Shown here piece after piece: positions 9,008 to 22,603 of a stretch of DNA of 64,000 nucleotides (position 1 is its first letter; every line of letters begins with the position of its first letter). Source of the DNA: Macrocybe gigantea (taxonomy: Eukaryota; Basidiomycota; Agaricomycetes; Agaricales; Callistosporiaceae); contig SJRY01000261.1 in NCBI GenBank assembly GCA_011319805.1, forward strand, positions 62,001 to 126,000. Direction: 5' to 3'. The translations under genes and the position numbers were made by a program. A model generated the notes under the pieces. The model was not told where the DNA came from. It made no database searches and saw only the letters and a list, made by a program, of their open reading frames with translations.

Positions 9008-12000
9008 ATGGATACATCGGACCAGACGCGGCATTGTGCACATTGTCAAAAGGAGAAACGCCTCGATTCTGCGAATTTCAAGCCATGTGGCTCAGGAGAG
9101 TTCTTGAAGACGTGTCGCGAGTGTTCGAAGCGCCGATCGGATACCTATGCAGCCAAGCGAGGCAACGCTGATAAAGAAAATGTCAATCCGCAAGCCAAAA
9201 CAGAGGAGGACCCTGGGAGATGGCAGGAAGGCGGTCATGATGAAGACCGAGATGAAGATAGCAGTGGATTGTCAAATTTGAGTCTCAACACATTTCTGAA
9301 CTCAATTTCTGACATCATTGATTTGAAGACAATGACTGCATGTGTCGATGTGTCTAGTTTGGACAGCTCAGCTCATCTCCGGGAGAAAGCTGACAAACTT
9401 GTAGATTTGATCTGGAAACGGTTAAATTATCGGTTTGTGTAAGTAACATGGATACATCTGCCCCTCTTCGATAACTGAAACTGTAGGACTTAGTTACCAT
9501 AGCAAATATGAGGCCAAACGCGACTCTAGCGTCCGCTTCATGTATCACTGTGCTCAGCAAAATAAACGTCAACAGGCCTCGAAGAAAAGCACTGTTGAAG
9601 GGGTTAAACACTGAGACAAGGGATCAATGGCCTCCTTTGATTGCAAAGGCTGGATCTTTATCAAATTCAATGCCCTAACACTTGCTGAAAACATTGTTAT
9701 TGTCACACTCAAGCATCATGAAGACCACATACCATATTGGTGTATTGATGTGCCAGGTGAAATTCAGAATTATGTTCGGAGCAAGAGTGCCAGTCAAACC
9801 CCATCTCAGGTATGATGAAAATAAATATAAGATTTCTTTTTTAATGTCTCATTTCTAGCTGTGGACTGAGATCTTAAAAACTCATCCTACCCCATCTTTC
9901 TCTCGAAAGGCCATATACCATATTTGGGCAACCGAAACCAGCAAACAATGGCAGCGGAATGCGGATGAGGTTGAGTCTGCTTGTAAATTAATACAGGAGG
10001 CTTCTACCACTTCAGAAAACCTGGCACCACAATATGTGGTTGAACCCATTCCATTGCATAATGAGCTGGGATTCATTGCCATTGCCTTTGCACTACCAGA
10101 AATTATCCATCAGTGGGGAGGCAAAGTACATGAAATTGCACTTGACTCTGCTTGTGTGTGCTGAAAACTTGTTTCAATGGGCTTTTTACATATTAACAGT
10201 TCCTTGTTGACAGGGAACACTAACAAGTCTCGATTCAAAGTTTTTGCCCTCCTCGGAGAAGTTTATGGCTCTGGTTGTCTACTCGGATACCTTCTGATAC
10301 AGTCCCCAGCAAGTGATGAACTTGAATCAGGGTCTCCCGCAGGTGGAAAACAGAGATACTTGACAGATTTGCTCAAGCATTTCCGTGACTCGTGAAAGGC
10401 GAGACCCATTATTACACTGACAGATAAAGATTTCTCGGAGATCAATGCATTTCATTCTGTCTTTCCAGATGCCAAACATCAGTTATGTTTCTGGCATTGT
10501 CTCTGAGCAATCAAAACTCGACTCTCTATCCTACGGCGCAGGCCACGCTACTATGATGTTCTTGAGGTGAGGAAGGAGTTTGAATGGATTGATGCGAGTT
10601 TCATCCCTATAGCCCAAGCAGAGGAACCTATCGTAAGTTTCCTTGTCAAATTTGATTGAATATAACTAATAGAAGGCAAGGATAATTCCGTTTCACAGAA
10701 GCGGATTCCACATTTGACAATCCGCTTCAATGGGCAATCACAAAATGTTGCACCAGAGCCAACCCCTTGTCCCCCACGTCTGACTATCAGAATCAATGGT
10801 CGCGTCCAGACTGTGACCCCATTACCCCGACGTCCAAAAGATATCCTCGAATTTCCACGTGCAGAGGACATTGAGGCAGACGGTCTCGAACACAACAATG
10901 ACTTGGATGATGGCGAGGAGCATAGGAACCTATTGGATGATGTCGATGAGTATATTGCCCGAGATGATCAAACAGACATGGACGACGCACCAGACTGGAT
11001 GGTAGAGGAAGGAGAAACCACCGTCAACGACCCCGAATACACATTCTGTCCAGCTCCTCATCGTCACCAACTCCTACATATGTTCACGAAGCATTTTTGT
11101 CAGCACCCGATCTTCCCGGAGCACCTTAGTGCTGAGTCGTGGACTTGCGAACAGATCCGTGCAAATGCTGTGTGGGAGATGTATCAGTTCTGTCGGCAAC
11201 GGGGGCTTCGAGAAGTCTGGGGGTATATGTGGGCAAACTGGTACTCGCCCCAGAGATGGAAACTCTGGGCACGCTCATCATCGGAACACTTATCACAACT
11301 ACGAACAACAATGAGCGTTGAAAACTTCTGGAAGATACTCAAGCACGATTACCTGCATCATCACGTACACCCGCGACTTGACCATCTCGTATGGATTCTC
11401 ATCTATCGCATCACACCGGCATATTTTGCACGAATGGGTTTTCTGCAGGATACCTACCGACTAGGGCGCACAAGGGAACTACGGACATACCAGAAATATT
11501 TGAAAACTGCCTGGTTGAAGTTATTAGCGAAGCCATTGCGCAAAAATGGAAAAAAATACATTACCGATGTGGAGGAGTGGACATGCAATTGTGGGTGCCA
11601 GAAATATGATTGCCACCACCTATGCAAGCACCTTGTTCATGCGGTTGGATGTCCATCAGCCGAGTTTTGGAGCCAAGTGGTTCGGCGGCATACCACGCCT
11701 ATTTATAGGCATCCGCAACTTGTACCAAAGACCGCCACTGGGATACATCCTCACCGACCGAGGCTGCATATGTCGAGCCCAAGGCAGGAAGTATTACGGA
11801 CGGGGACGACGGGGACTGGTCGGGCGATCCAAACATGCTGCAGGGTGGTGGCAGGTGGTGGGATCTGTTGGAAAAGGAAACAGTCAGTAAGCGGCATAGG
11901 GACACTGACGAAGACGACTCAGCGCCATGCCCCAAACGGCCCAACGTTGAAACAAATGAACTGGATGTGGAAAGTGCGCCGCCCGAGTGTATTGACCTCA

Positions 12001-12620
12001 CTATGGATTCGTCGGATATGGAGTCGCCGGATACAGCATCGCGGAATGGTGTTACCCTTCGTGGTTCGTCGCCGGGTTATGCTAGTGAAAGCGAGGAAGA
12101 AGAGGTGAGTATTGTGTTTATTGAAAGACCTCAAACTCACCTTTGATAGCTTGATCGCATTATCGAGGACATGCGAAAATGCGCGCAAACTGCCCGAGAA
12201 TGGGCGGACATGGTCGACCAACAAATCCCTCATCGAAACAAAATTGCCCTCAGGCAATGGCACAAAGAAACTCGAAATTCCGCAAAATATTTCGAGAACT
12301 TCATGTCGGATATTCGCCGCCTCGAGGAGACTGGGTGAGTGCGTGACAACACGTGGGGAGGGAAGGATCGTGTTTCAAGGAGGCGGATGAGGAATACCAT
12401 GGGCTATCAAGTGAATGCGGGCCCTCGTCATGCTGGGAACTAGTAAAAGAATGGAGAACTTACTGACTTGGTGCAGACTCGCAGAGCGTATAAGTCCCTT
12501 GATGATATCACCATAACCGAGTTGCTGCCTCGGTCGTCGGTTGGCTCAGGGAGTGCGACGAAAAATTTCAAAATCGTCGCTGAACAAGGCACACGCAGAA
12601 TTCCGAGATCACGTGATTGA
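9008..12620 (+). pseudogene. MULE transposase with SWIM finger, inactivated
   Basis: The N-terminus carries a four-Cys motif CAHCQKEK...CRECSKRR (about 9035-9140). After introns near 9440 and 9815 comes the DDE core: EIALDSAC (about 10140), an intron, then FALLGEVYGSGCLLGYLLI, ITLTDKDFSEIN and DAKHQLCFWHC (about 10470). A long acidic linker leads to a SWIM finger CNCGCQKYDCHHLCKHLVHA (about 11585-11645). A Ser/Asp-rich tail ends at 12620 inside the right TIR. TGA stops at 9612, 10393 and 10504 sit where CGA fits (for example HCLRAIK), so this copy is broken. SWIM fingers are common at the C-terminus of MULE transposases. The tail has at least two more introns, with unresolved borders. Confidence 0.8.
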
Positions 12621-12648
12621 CAAATCTGCTGGGTGAATAGCGTTCAGT
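12609..12648 (-). repeat. MULE right terminal inverted repeat
   Basis: Exact inverted copy of 8746-8785. The apparent stop codon of the transposase (TGA at 12618-12620) lies inside this repeat, so coding sequence and repeat overlap by about 12 bases. Confidence 0.88.
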
Positions 12649-12657
12649 CGCAATTGT

Positions 12658-13260
12658 ACTGTACAGTGCTCATGGTGTAGGCCGGCGCGTGGGTGGTTTC
12701 TATGCCAGTTGGCCGAATCTCCACATGCCGTTCAATATGTTCCCGAAACCGAACCATTCAACTCACAAGACACAAGGAACGTGCATTTCATCTGCTCAAG
12801 CAGATGCGTGTTTCAGTCTTCTGGAGAACGATTAGATTGGGACGTGAAGCCTCGCAGCATTCTGTCTAATCTGCCAACCCATCACGGCCATGCGGAACAC
12901 ACTGCGATGTGCGACAGCCACGAGGCCTGGTCGGACTTGGCCCGCCAAACCCTTTTCCAATCCAATTTTGCGACCCTTGTGCAGTTAGCCGGAACGACAG
13001 GGTCACGGAGGCGATGGCTCGACCATGTCGAACATGGTAGAGTTCACCGTCTGCTGGTATAACTGGTTTGATGCACAATGGACTGCCCAGGGAAGGGAGA
13101 AGGGCGGGCGAAGGAATTGGCACTTGACCATGCGCGCGACGAACAACAGCCATGCTAAAAACGTAAGGGTATGCCCCGCCACGCCTCTGCCTCGAGGCAC
13201 GCCTCACGTATCACGGATGATTCCATTTCGAAGCGCTTATTCTTCCTCGCATCATCATCT
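12658..13260. other. Intergenic sequence after the MULE
   Basis: About 600 bp with no convincing gene on either strand. The last part leads into the promoter of the small gene that follows. Confidence 0.5.
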
Positions 13261-13271
13261 AATCTTCTGCA

Positions 13272-13278
13272 CTATAAA
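13272..13278 (+). promoter_or_regulatory. TATA box of the small gene
   Basis: TATAAAG about 200 bp before the start codon at 13475, followed by pyrimidine-rich sequence that suits a fungal transcript start near 13300-13330. Confidence 0.5.
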
Positions 13279-13474
13279 GAGCTCAATTGTCTCGATTTTC
13301 ACCCTTATTATCCTCAGTTCTTGCTACTGAATTGTCTTCCACAACGCTCGGCATCCACCTCCACGAGCCGCCCTCCGTTATCGACTGCGCATCTCACGCT
13401 CTAAAGCCCCCGACCGTCTTTCCTCAGTCATATTTCGCGTTACCTCCAATCGTCTGTGCACAAGCTCCATTACG

Positions 13475-13850
13475 ATGTACGAAGAAGAGATCATCGTGAG
13501 TGCTGCTTGCATCCCCAGACCATGCGCCTGTTTCAACCCTCTGTCAACTTATGTTGCAGCCTGGTGACATCGTTGCCGTCCGCCACGGCACCACCGGGAG
13601 ACAGGAAGGTCTTGTCGTCGGAGCTTACTTCGACAACTTGGTGAGTCTGCCAGCACATATCCCGCGCCGAGAAAAAAGTATCCAACAAGCCTCGCCTTTC
13701 CACAACCCGCAGGGCCGCCAAGTCATCCAAGTGCAGCTCGAGAACCAGGTCGTTCGACCGTACTGGCTGCCTCATGTGACGCATGTCCGCCGGACGGTTT
13801 CCTACACCCGTCCGAAGCAGCGCACTATCGAGCGTCGGATATACTATTGA
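13475..13850 (+). CDS. Small three-exon protein of about 79 residues, unknown function
   Basis: I do not recognise the family. Exon 1 is only ATG plus six codons (13475-13495, MYEEEII). Intron 1 runs from GTGAGT to TTGCAG. Exon 2 encodes PGDIVAVRHGTTGRQEGLVV and more. A 72-nt intron (GTGAGT to CCGCAG) leads to exon 3, ending ERRIYY at TGA 13848-13850. Splicing keeps one frame throughout, both introns have good ends and a TATA box lies upstream, so I take it as a real gene. The product is a basic beta-strand-like protein with no signal peptide or membrane segment. The opening PGDIVAVRHG resembles the start of small SH3/KOW-type barrels, but that is a guess. Confidence 0.65.
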
Positions 13851-15564
13851 GCGACGGGGCTCTGTGGTTTCCAGTTAGAAATGGGCGCTATGTCTCATTC
13901 TTGGTCCTCTGCTCTGAGCTGGCTCAGTCGCAACGAGTCTCCTCAGCGCCTTTATTTTTTTTTTCTCACGGGTCTTTTTTTCTTTTTACGGACACGCAAC
14001 ATTATAACGGTCACCGGCACTCGCACGCATAGCACTCATTCCAATGGCATCTCCTTGTTGTATACATCTTGCTAATATATGCACGGCGACGAATATTTCC
14101 AAACCGAACTGCTTACAATAAGTTGTCTTTTTCAGCATTGTCTCTTTCACGATGTTCGGGAGTACAGGAAAAAAATATCGGCTTGGGACACAAATGCAAC
14201 ATTCCTCTATTCTCCATCTAAGGCGCGTGGCTCATCCTTTATCGCTACCCAGAAAAGCAATTCTTTTCAAATGGGTAAAGCAGGTCCCCAGAAGCTTGGT
14301 TGAATGGAACAACGCACTCTTGGGTTGCGACCCACCACGGCATTGCTGTGTCGGTTGAATGCTTCTCATTCACTACTATGTCGACACTGAGTCAAAAGGC
14401 TGTCACAGGTGTTAGGACTTTCTGGCAATGTAAAGGTCCTTATCTATATCGGTCACTAATTGGACCACAGATGCACCGCGCCCAATGTACTCCCTCGGTC
14501 TGAATTTGGGTCGGTCAATGCTGCCGGTGAATCGAAGCCTGGTTTACGACTAGTGCACGCGCATAAGAACGAATTCCGCGTCTTCCTAAGCTACGTCAAA
14601 ATTCCTGTATCACATCATTCTGTCATCATACCTTGGAAGTATTTACCGTCACACATGAAGCGCTTCATATTCTATCTCTGGTCTGCAGGTCCTTCGTTTT
14701 GGAAACCTAAGCGCCACAAGAACCGCAGGCCTCATCCTTGGTAACCTGCGCCGGAAAGTAGCTCCGTTTACAGTTCCTGTTTGCTGAAGCAGGAACTCGT
14801 TTTATGCCGTGGGAAGAGTAGGGTTGCATTCATGATTTCTCACAAGGATGTAAGCTTTCTGGACCCAGGAGCATCGCTCCGTTCTCTGAGGTGGGCTCGT
14901 GGTGTCGAGACTTTGGCTGTTGCGCACCTGCTACTTTTAGATGCCGAGACTAGGTCGCGGACTCCCTTCTCCCTCTCGTTGGCGTGAACGAAGGACCAAT
15001 GTAGCCGGCACAGTGGCATATCGACCTCCGGCAAATACAAGAAGGTGATGACCGAGCGTCTGGTTCTGACGTGATGGTCCCATTTTTTTTTTCTAATTTG
15101 GTCTGGCGGTCAGTTCTGGCTGCTAGAAGTGAGCAGACGACCGAATCGGAAAAGAATCAACTGCCTCGATGCGGCCAATGTTGTTCGGCCGCATCTGCAT
15201 AATGCGACGGTCGCACCCTGATGCATCTTTACTTGTCATGATGACTGACTTGTAGAGCTACTAACAACCCAGTCCAAGACGTTCGCTATCAGGATCAGAT
15301 GTAGCGCTGCTATACGATATGAGACATGTCAAAAGCTATTCTATGCAAGAAGGTGATCGAAGTAATAAATGAGAAAGATAATGAGATGGGAGACACGACC
15401 ATCGGCAATCCGTAGAGCTTTTCATATAGATACATCATGTCAAAACCAAAAAATGTTTCATGCATAGCAAGATATAAAAGATTTGTGCTGTTTAATTTCT
15501 GTGAATTTGTTTTGCTTGGTTTCCTGATCCAGTGCGATACAGAGCGTACAGGAGCGCGGGGGTT
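13851..15564. other. Intergenic, about 1.7 kb
   Basis: Open frames here are short and show no domain or splice pattern. It holds poly-T/poly-A tracts near 13950 and 15085 and presumably the 3' UTRs of the two flanking genes, which converge. Confidence 0.5.
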
Positions 15565-18500
15565 CTATGCTCTTAATCCCACGGAAGTAGTCGCCTTCAG
15601 CGCCGTCGTCGGCGTGCTCGAGGGGTGTTGCCGGTGATGCGACTTTGACGCGTGTGCGGGCTTCGAGCCGGGCATGGAGGGCGGACGTTGTAGCGGATGC
15701 GCTGAGCCATTGGAACGTGACGGCGAGAGCTTCGACACAGGCGTTGCGCGAGGTGTGTCGATCCCGTTTTTCATTTCGGGCGGGCTGGACGAGAGCGGGG
15801 ACGGGGCAGGAGATAGCGACGATAACGAGGAGGAGGACGCGGTGCTGCGCAGACTTACACTGCGCACGATGCGGCCTTCGATGGGCACGGGCGCGTGTCG
15901 TCCTCCTGCATTGCCGCGCACCGCGTCTCGTGGTATTGAGTGGCCGTTGGGTATGGCGCCTGCATCGGTATTCGCGGCTTGGGCATCCGGTGAGGATGGG
16001 ACAAGCCCGTCCTCGCTGTCGGTTTCGCCCTCGCCACCACTGCTGTTGCGGCCGCCCACGGTCCGCCGGGGCTTGAGCGTCTCCTCGGACCCGTTCACGT
16101 CTCTCGTACCCACGCCGACAATCGCACTCTTGCCCATGCCCTTGCCTATACGTGCTGCATGCTGCGCTTCGCCTCTGTCTTCGTCGTTGTCGGTGTCGTC
16201 CTCCGCAACGACGACGACGCGCTCGTAATAAAGCATGAACGCGCCCGAGCCCTCCTTGAGCACGCTCTCGATCCCGCACTCGGTGACGGAGTCGTCGCTC
16301 GTGCGTAGCCAGCCCTTGCCCGAACCTAACCCACGGTGTGGATGTCTCCGTCGCCTCCGCTGCTTCATCTGATGATCCTCATTTCCCTGCCCAGGCTCGC
16401 CCTCCTCACCCGAATACACCAGCTCGTCTTCCCATGCCCATTCTTCTTCCACCCCTCCTCCCGCTCTGCTCTCCCATTCTGAGCCCCCTCCGGATGTCCA
16501 TTCTCCCGGGGCCGATGATGTAGTCTAACAAGCGTAGGCGAGACCCACTCCCCGTCCCTCATCTGCGGCTTTCGCTTGTAGCAGATATAGTGCCCAAACG
16601 AGTGCCCGCCAAAATGACACACGACCGCCGACAGGCGGTACAGCGTCCGACCCTCCCACTTGTTCGCGCTTCCCCGCGATGCAGGTGCCCTTGCGTGCTG
16701 CGACTGGGAGAAGAACGGCGAGGCAGACGAGGACGAAGAGATTGCTGTCATGGGGTTCGTGGAAAGGCTGCCGGAAGTGGTGTAGGGTGTCAGGTCGAGG
16801 AGCTCTGGAAATACGACGAAGGCATTGTTTTTAGACGCGTAGTGGCCGAGGTGGATCGAACGGTTGAGGTGCAGGGCCAGGACGGGCGGTGGCTGAGAGC
16901 GCACAGTGTCAGATGATGGAGGTAAAGAGATCAGACGAGGGCCTTACTCGGGCTATCATGGCCTGCTTCGTGGATGCCTTGCTGATGACCTTTTCGATGC
17001 GTACGCCCTCCAGCTCGTCCTCTATTCGTCTCTCGTCAAGCGCACTTTTGACCTTGCGTTCCATTTTCTTCACTTCGCGCAGGCGCTTCTTCTTTGATGG
17101 CGTCGCTTTCGACTGATGCGTACCCGGTGTACGATGGTTGTGGTGACGCGAATCTTTGGAGTGTTCATCGGGTTTAGGGGAACCGGAAGGGTCTGATGGC
17201 GGTTCTGAAGGCATGTTAAAGACTTGTTCCAGTTCCGCTATTTCCTGCACGAGTCGTCTGTGTGTCGCTCGAAGGGAACAATTCCGGCATATGCAGTCGT
17301 ACAGCATCTCGATCCTAGTGTAGTCCTGCAGACAGTCTTCAAGGCGGCAGCTAGTCTTGATATACACACGTTATTGATGATTTACACAAGGCAATGAAAA
17401 AGAGAGTTCAAAACGTACGGCTAATCTTGGGACGGCCAACTGCCAATTGTCCAGAGAGAAGTGCATGACGGCCTCAGTATAGTTGCACGTCATGCAGCTG
17501 CGTCGGTTTGCGGTCAGGCCGTCAAAGACGCTCTTGTTGATCAGGCCGCCTACTTCTTGCCGGTCTGGAGTCCTCGAGCGCGCGCGGCTCTTGTCTGATT
17601 GGGATTGAGGCGAGAACTGCGCCGCGCTCCGGGATGCCGGCCAAGGAGTGTAAGAAAGGGTGAGAGGTGCGGCTGGAGGGGGGACAAAGCGAAAGGTGAG
17701 ATGGATTGAGCGGGCGTGCGAGAGAGGGACGTGGAGGAGGAGAAAGAGGACGAAAGCGATGGAGAGGGGGAAGAGCGCTGGTGCGGCGCGAGTAGGCTGC
17801 CGAGCCCGCCTAAACCTCGGTCTCTGAGTATCTCTTTATCGACAGCAGCAATTTCGTTCTTATGCACTCTGAGAGGAGCTGGAAGAGCTCTTGTGCATCC
17901 TGGTGCTCGCGTGAGTAGAAGAGTGAGGTGGTCCTAGGTGCGTAGGACTGGTCCGGGGAATCGGACGATAGGTTCGTAAGGACGTCGATGATCTTGGTCG
18001 GCCGGATGGACGTGTAGGATGAATGCGGAGTGTTGAGTTCTGCGATACACTGCTATTTGAGTCACTCCACGACGAAGGATTGGGAAGGGCGCACCTGTGA
18101 AGAGCTCCTGAAGGGCGTCAATGACAGGGGTTGGCACATCGAGTGCCTCTGCCCGCGCGTGAATCTGGGATATATGGGGCTGCAGGTAGGCAAGCGAAGA
18201 CATGGCCTGCAGCGTCGAGTTCATGAAGCAATATGTGCCCGAGATGTTGACGAGACCCGGATAATGGCCGTCTTTCCAGGGGCTGCACGTCAGAAGAAAC
18301 TTTTCACAATTCGGAACAGTTGCATGGACGCACCATGACTGCGATGCCGCGAGGATTTTGTCAGTGGGATGACGTCCATTGCGGACTTGGATCGGTGTCT
18401 CCTGTGTCGCCTCTTTTCCTTGCCTCCGCCTAGTTCACTGTCCGTGTCCGAGGAGTATGCGCCTGTATCGGGGGCTGCGAACCAGTTCCATGGCAGTAAG

Positions 18501-18673
18501 CTATCGAGGCCCATGGTGACAGCGTTTAGTTCGGCCTTGGTCGCTACGAGGATGAAGAAGGCCGGGACGAGGAAGAGTACGAGAAGCGGCGCTATTTGCT
18601 GGAAGGCGTTGCTTGTGACGATATCTATCAGCCAGTCGTGCAGGTCGGAATGTTGAGGCTGTGGATGGTACAT
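15565..18673 (-). CDS. Membrane-anchored ubiquitin-specific protease, UBP1-like
   Basis: Removes ubiquitin from proteins. After the chosen start (MYHPQPQHS, 18673) comes a hydrophobic helix around APLLVLFLVPAFFILVA, so the enzyme is probably tethered to a membrane, as in yeast Ubp1. An intron then leads to the Cys box GLVNISGTYCFMNSTLQAM (catalytic Cys codon 18228-18230) and further on to QDAQELFQLL. A zinc-finger region has CMTC and CICRNC. PPPVLALHLNRS and the His box GGHSFGHYICYKRKP (about 16600) follow, then the C-terminal box TSDDSVTECGIESVL with FMLYYERV (about 16215). A Ser/Pro-rich tail ends at 15565. The frame needs one extra base near 17870 and near 16526, and a further shift lies near 17650, so this may be either a pseudogene or an assembly problem. 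Confidence 0.85.
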
Positions 18674-18847
18674 GAATTGAAGGGGAATAAGGGTTCTAGA
18701 CCGTTGGGGACGTCGCCGACGCTCGAAAGGACAGCGTGTCGCCCGGCTGACTGAACTCCTGGCAGTTGAACGCCGGTTAGGGTGGCAGGTTAAAGAATGT
18801 GTCATCATTAATGATATTCAGAAAATATAACCATTCAACATAATCAT

Positions 18848-18932
18848 GGCTACCTGGCGCAATGGTAGCGCGTTTGGCTTCGATTGCCTTACGGATACCA
18901 AAAGGTTGCAGGTTCGAGTCCTGCGGTGGTCA
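18848..18932 (+). tRNA. tRNA-Arg(UCG) with intron, copy 1
   Basis: Cloverleaf: acceptor GGCTACC/GGTGGTC, D arm GCGC-AATGGTA-GCGC, anticodon stem TTTGG/CCAAA, T arm GCAGG-TTCGAGT-CCTGC. The loop after TTTGG reads CTTCGA, giving anticodon TCG, which decodes CGA. A 13-nt intron sits one base after the anticodon, the standard eukaryotic position. A T-rich tract follows as a Pol III terminator. Tryptophan (CCA) was considered and rejected because it would put the anticodon in the 3' stem. Confidence 0.88.
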
Positions 18933-19049
18933 TAATTTTTCTCTTTTTTGGTTCTGTCTCCCAACGATCACGGGACCAGCACGCGTCCTTGACACGGGTG
19001 GACGTCTGTCCCCATTGTCAAAGGCCTCGTTGTGCCCAAAGCTGCAGGC

Positions 19050-22207
<3,158 letters not shown>

Positions 22208-22603
22208 TTGCATTTCCCATTTTTTCTATTTCTCTTTTCACAAATGCCGTTACACTACTTGTTGTATTCCTACTTATTATCATGAACTATTCTCTTCTGA
22301 GACAGACTATATGAGTATCGATAGCCAAACGAATCACTCATTTTCTTTTTGAATATGAAGTACTCGTGCAACGTTTTTTAACTTCAACACCGAAATCCTA
22401 TGATTAAAATACCCCATTGACAATGGAATAAGCAGCAAGAGAATACTTCATTCCCCGTCGCCGTTTCATATGCCTTACGAGCCAATGCAAGGATGCGCCT
22501 GCTGGCGGAATTTGAATGCTCACATGTACATTTCACGGTCCGCGAATGTGACACACTGCCGCTTTCGCATTTTCTTCCATTACCCTCTATACATGCATTT
22601 CCT

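Larger units (their letters stand above)
8746..12648 (+). mobile_element. MULE transposon with both ends present
   Basis: A 3.9-kb Mutator-like element with its two ends in perfect inverted repeat over 40 bp (8746-8785 and 12609-12648). It is flanked by 9-bp direct repeats, cacaattgt at 8737-8745 and cgcaattgt at 12649-12657. They differ at one base, a CpG on the right and CpA on the left. Nine-bp duplications are typical of the MULE superfamily, and the element encodes a matching transposase with a SWIM finger. Three TGA interruptions show that this copy has decayed. Confidence 0.85.

Noticed and set aside
514..10506. TGA read as arginine or another amino acid (altered genetic code).
   Set aside because: Host genes in the window end at TGA (small gene, coiled-coil gene), and in-frame TGA occurs only in decayed repeats at CGA positions. 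Mutation explains it better.
15645..16228. Long plus-strand open frames around 15.6-16.2 kb.
   Set aside because: They lie opposite the GC-rich tail of the ubiquitin protease, which has the conserved C-terminal box. They are shadow frames with no motif of their own.
18848..18932. Reading this as tRNA-Trp from the CCA in its sequence.
   Set aside because: That CCA lies in the 3' half of the anticodon stem. Folding puts TCG in the loop with an intron one base after it.
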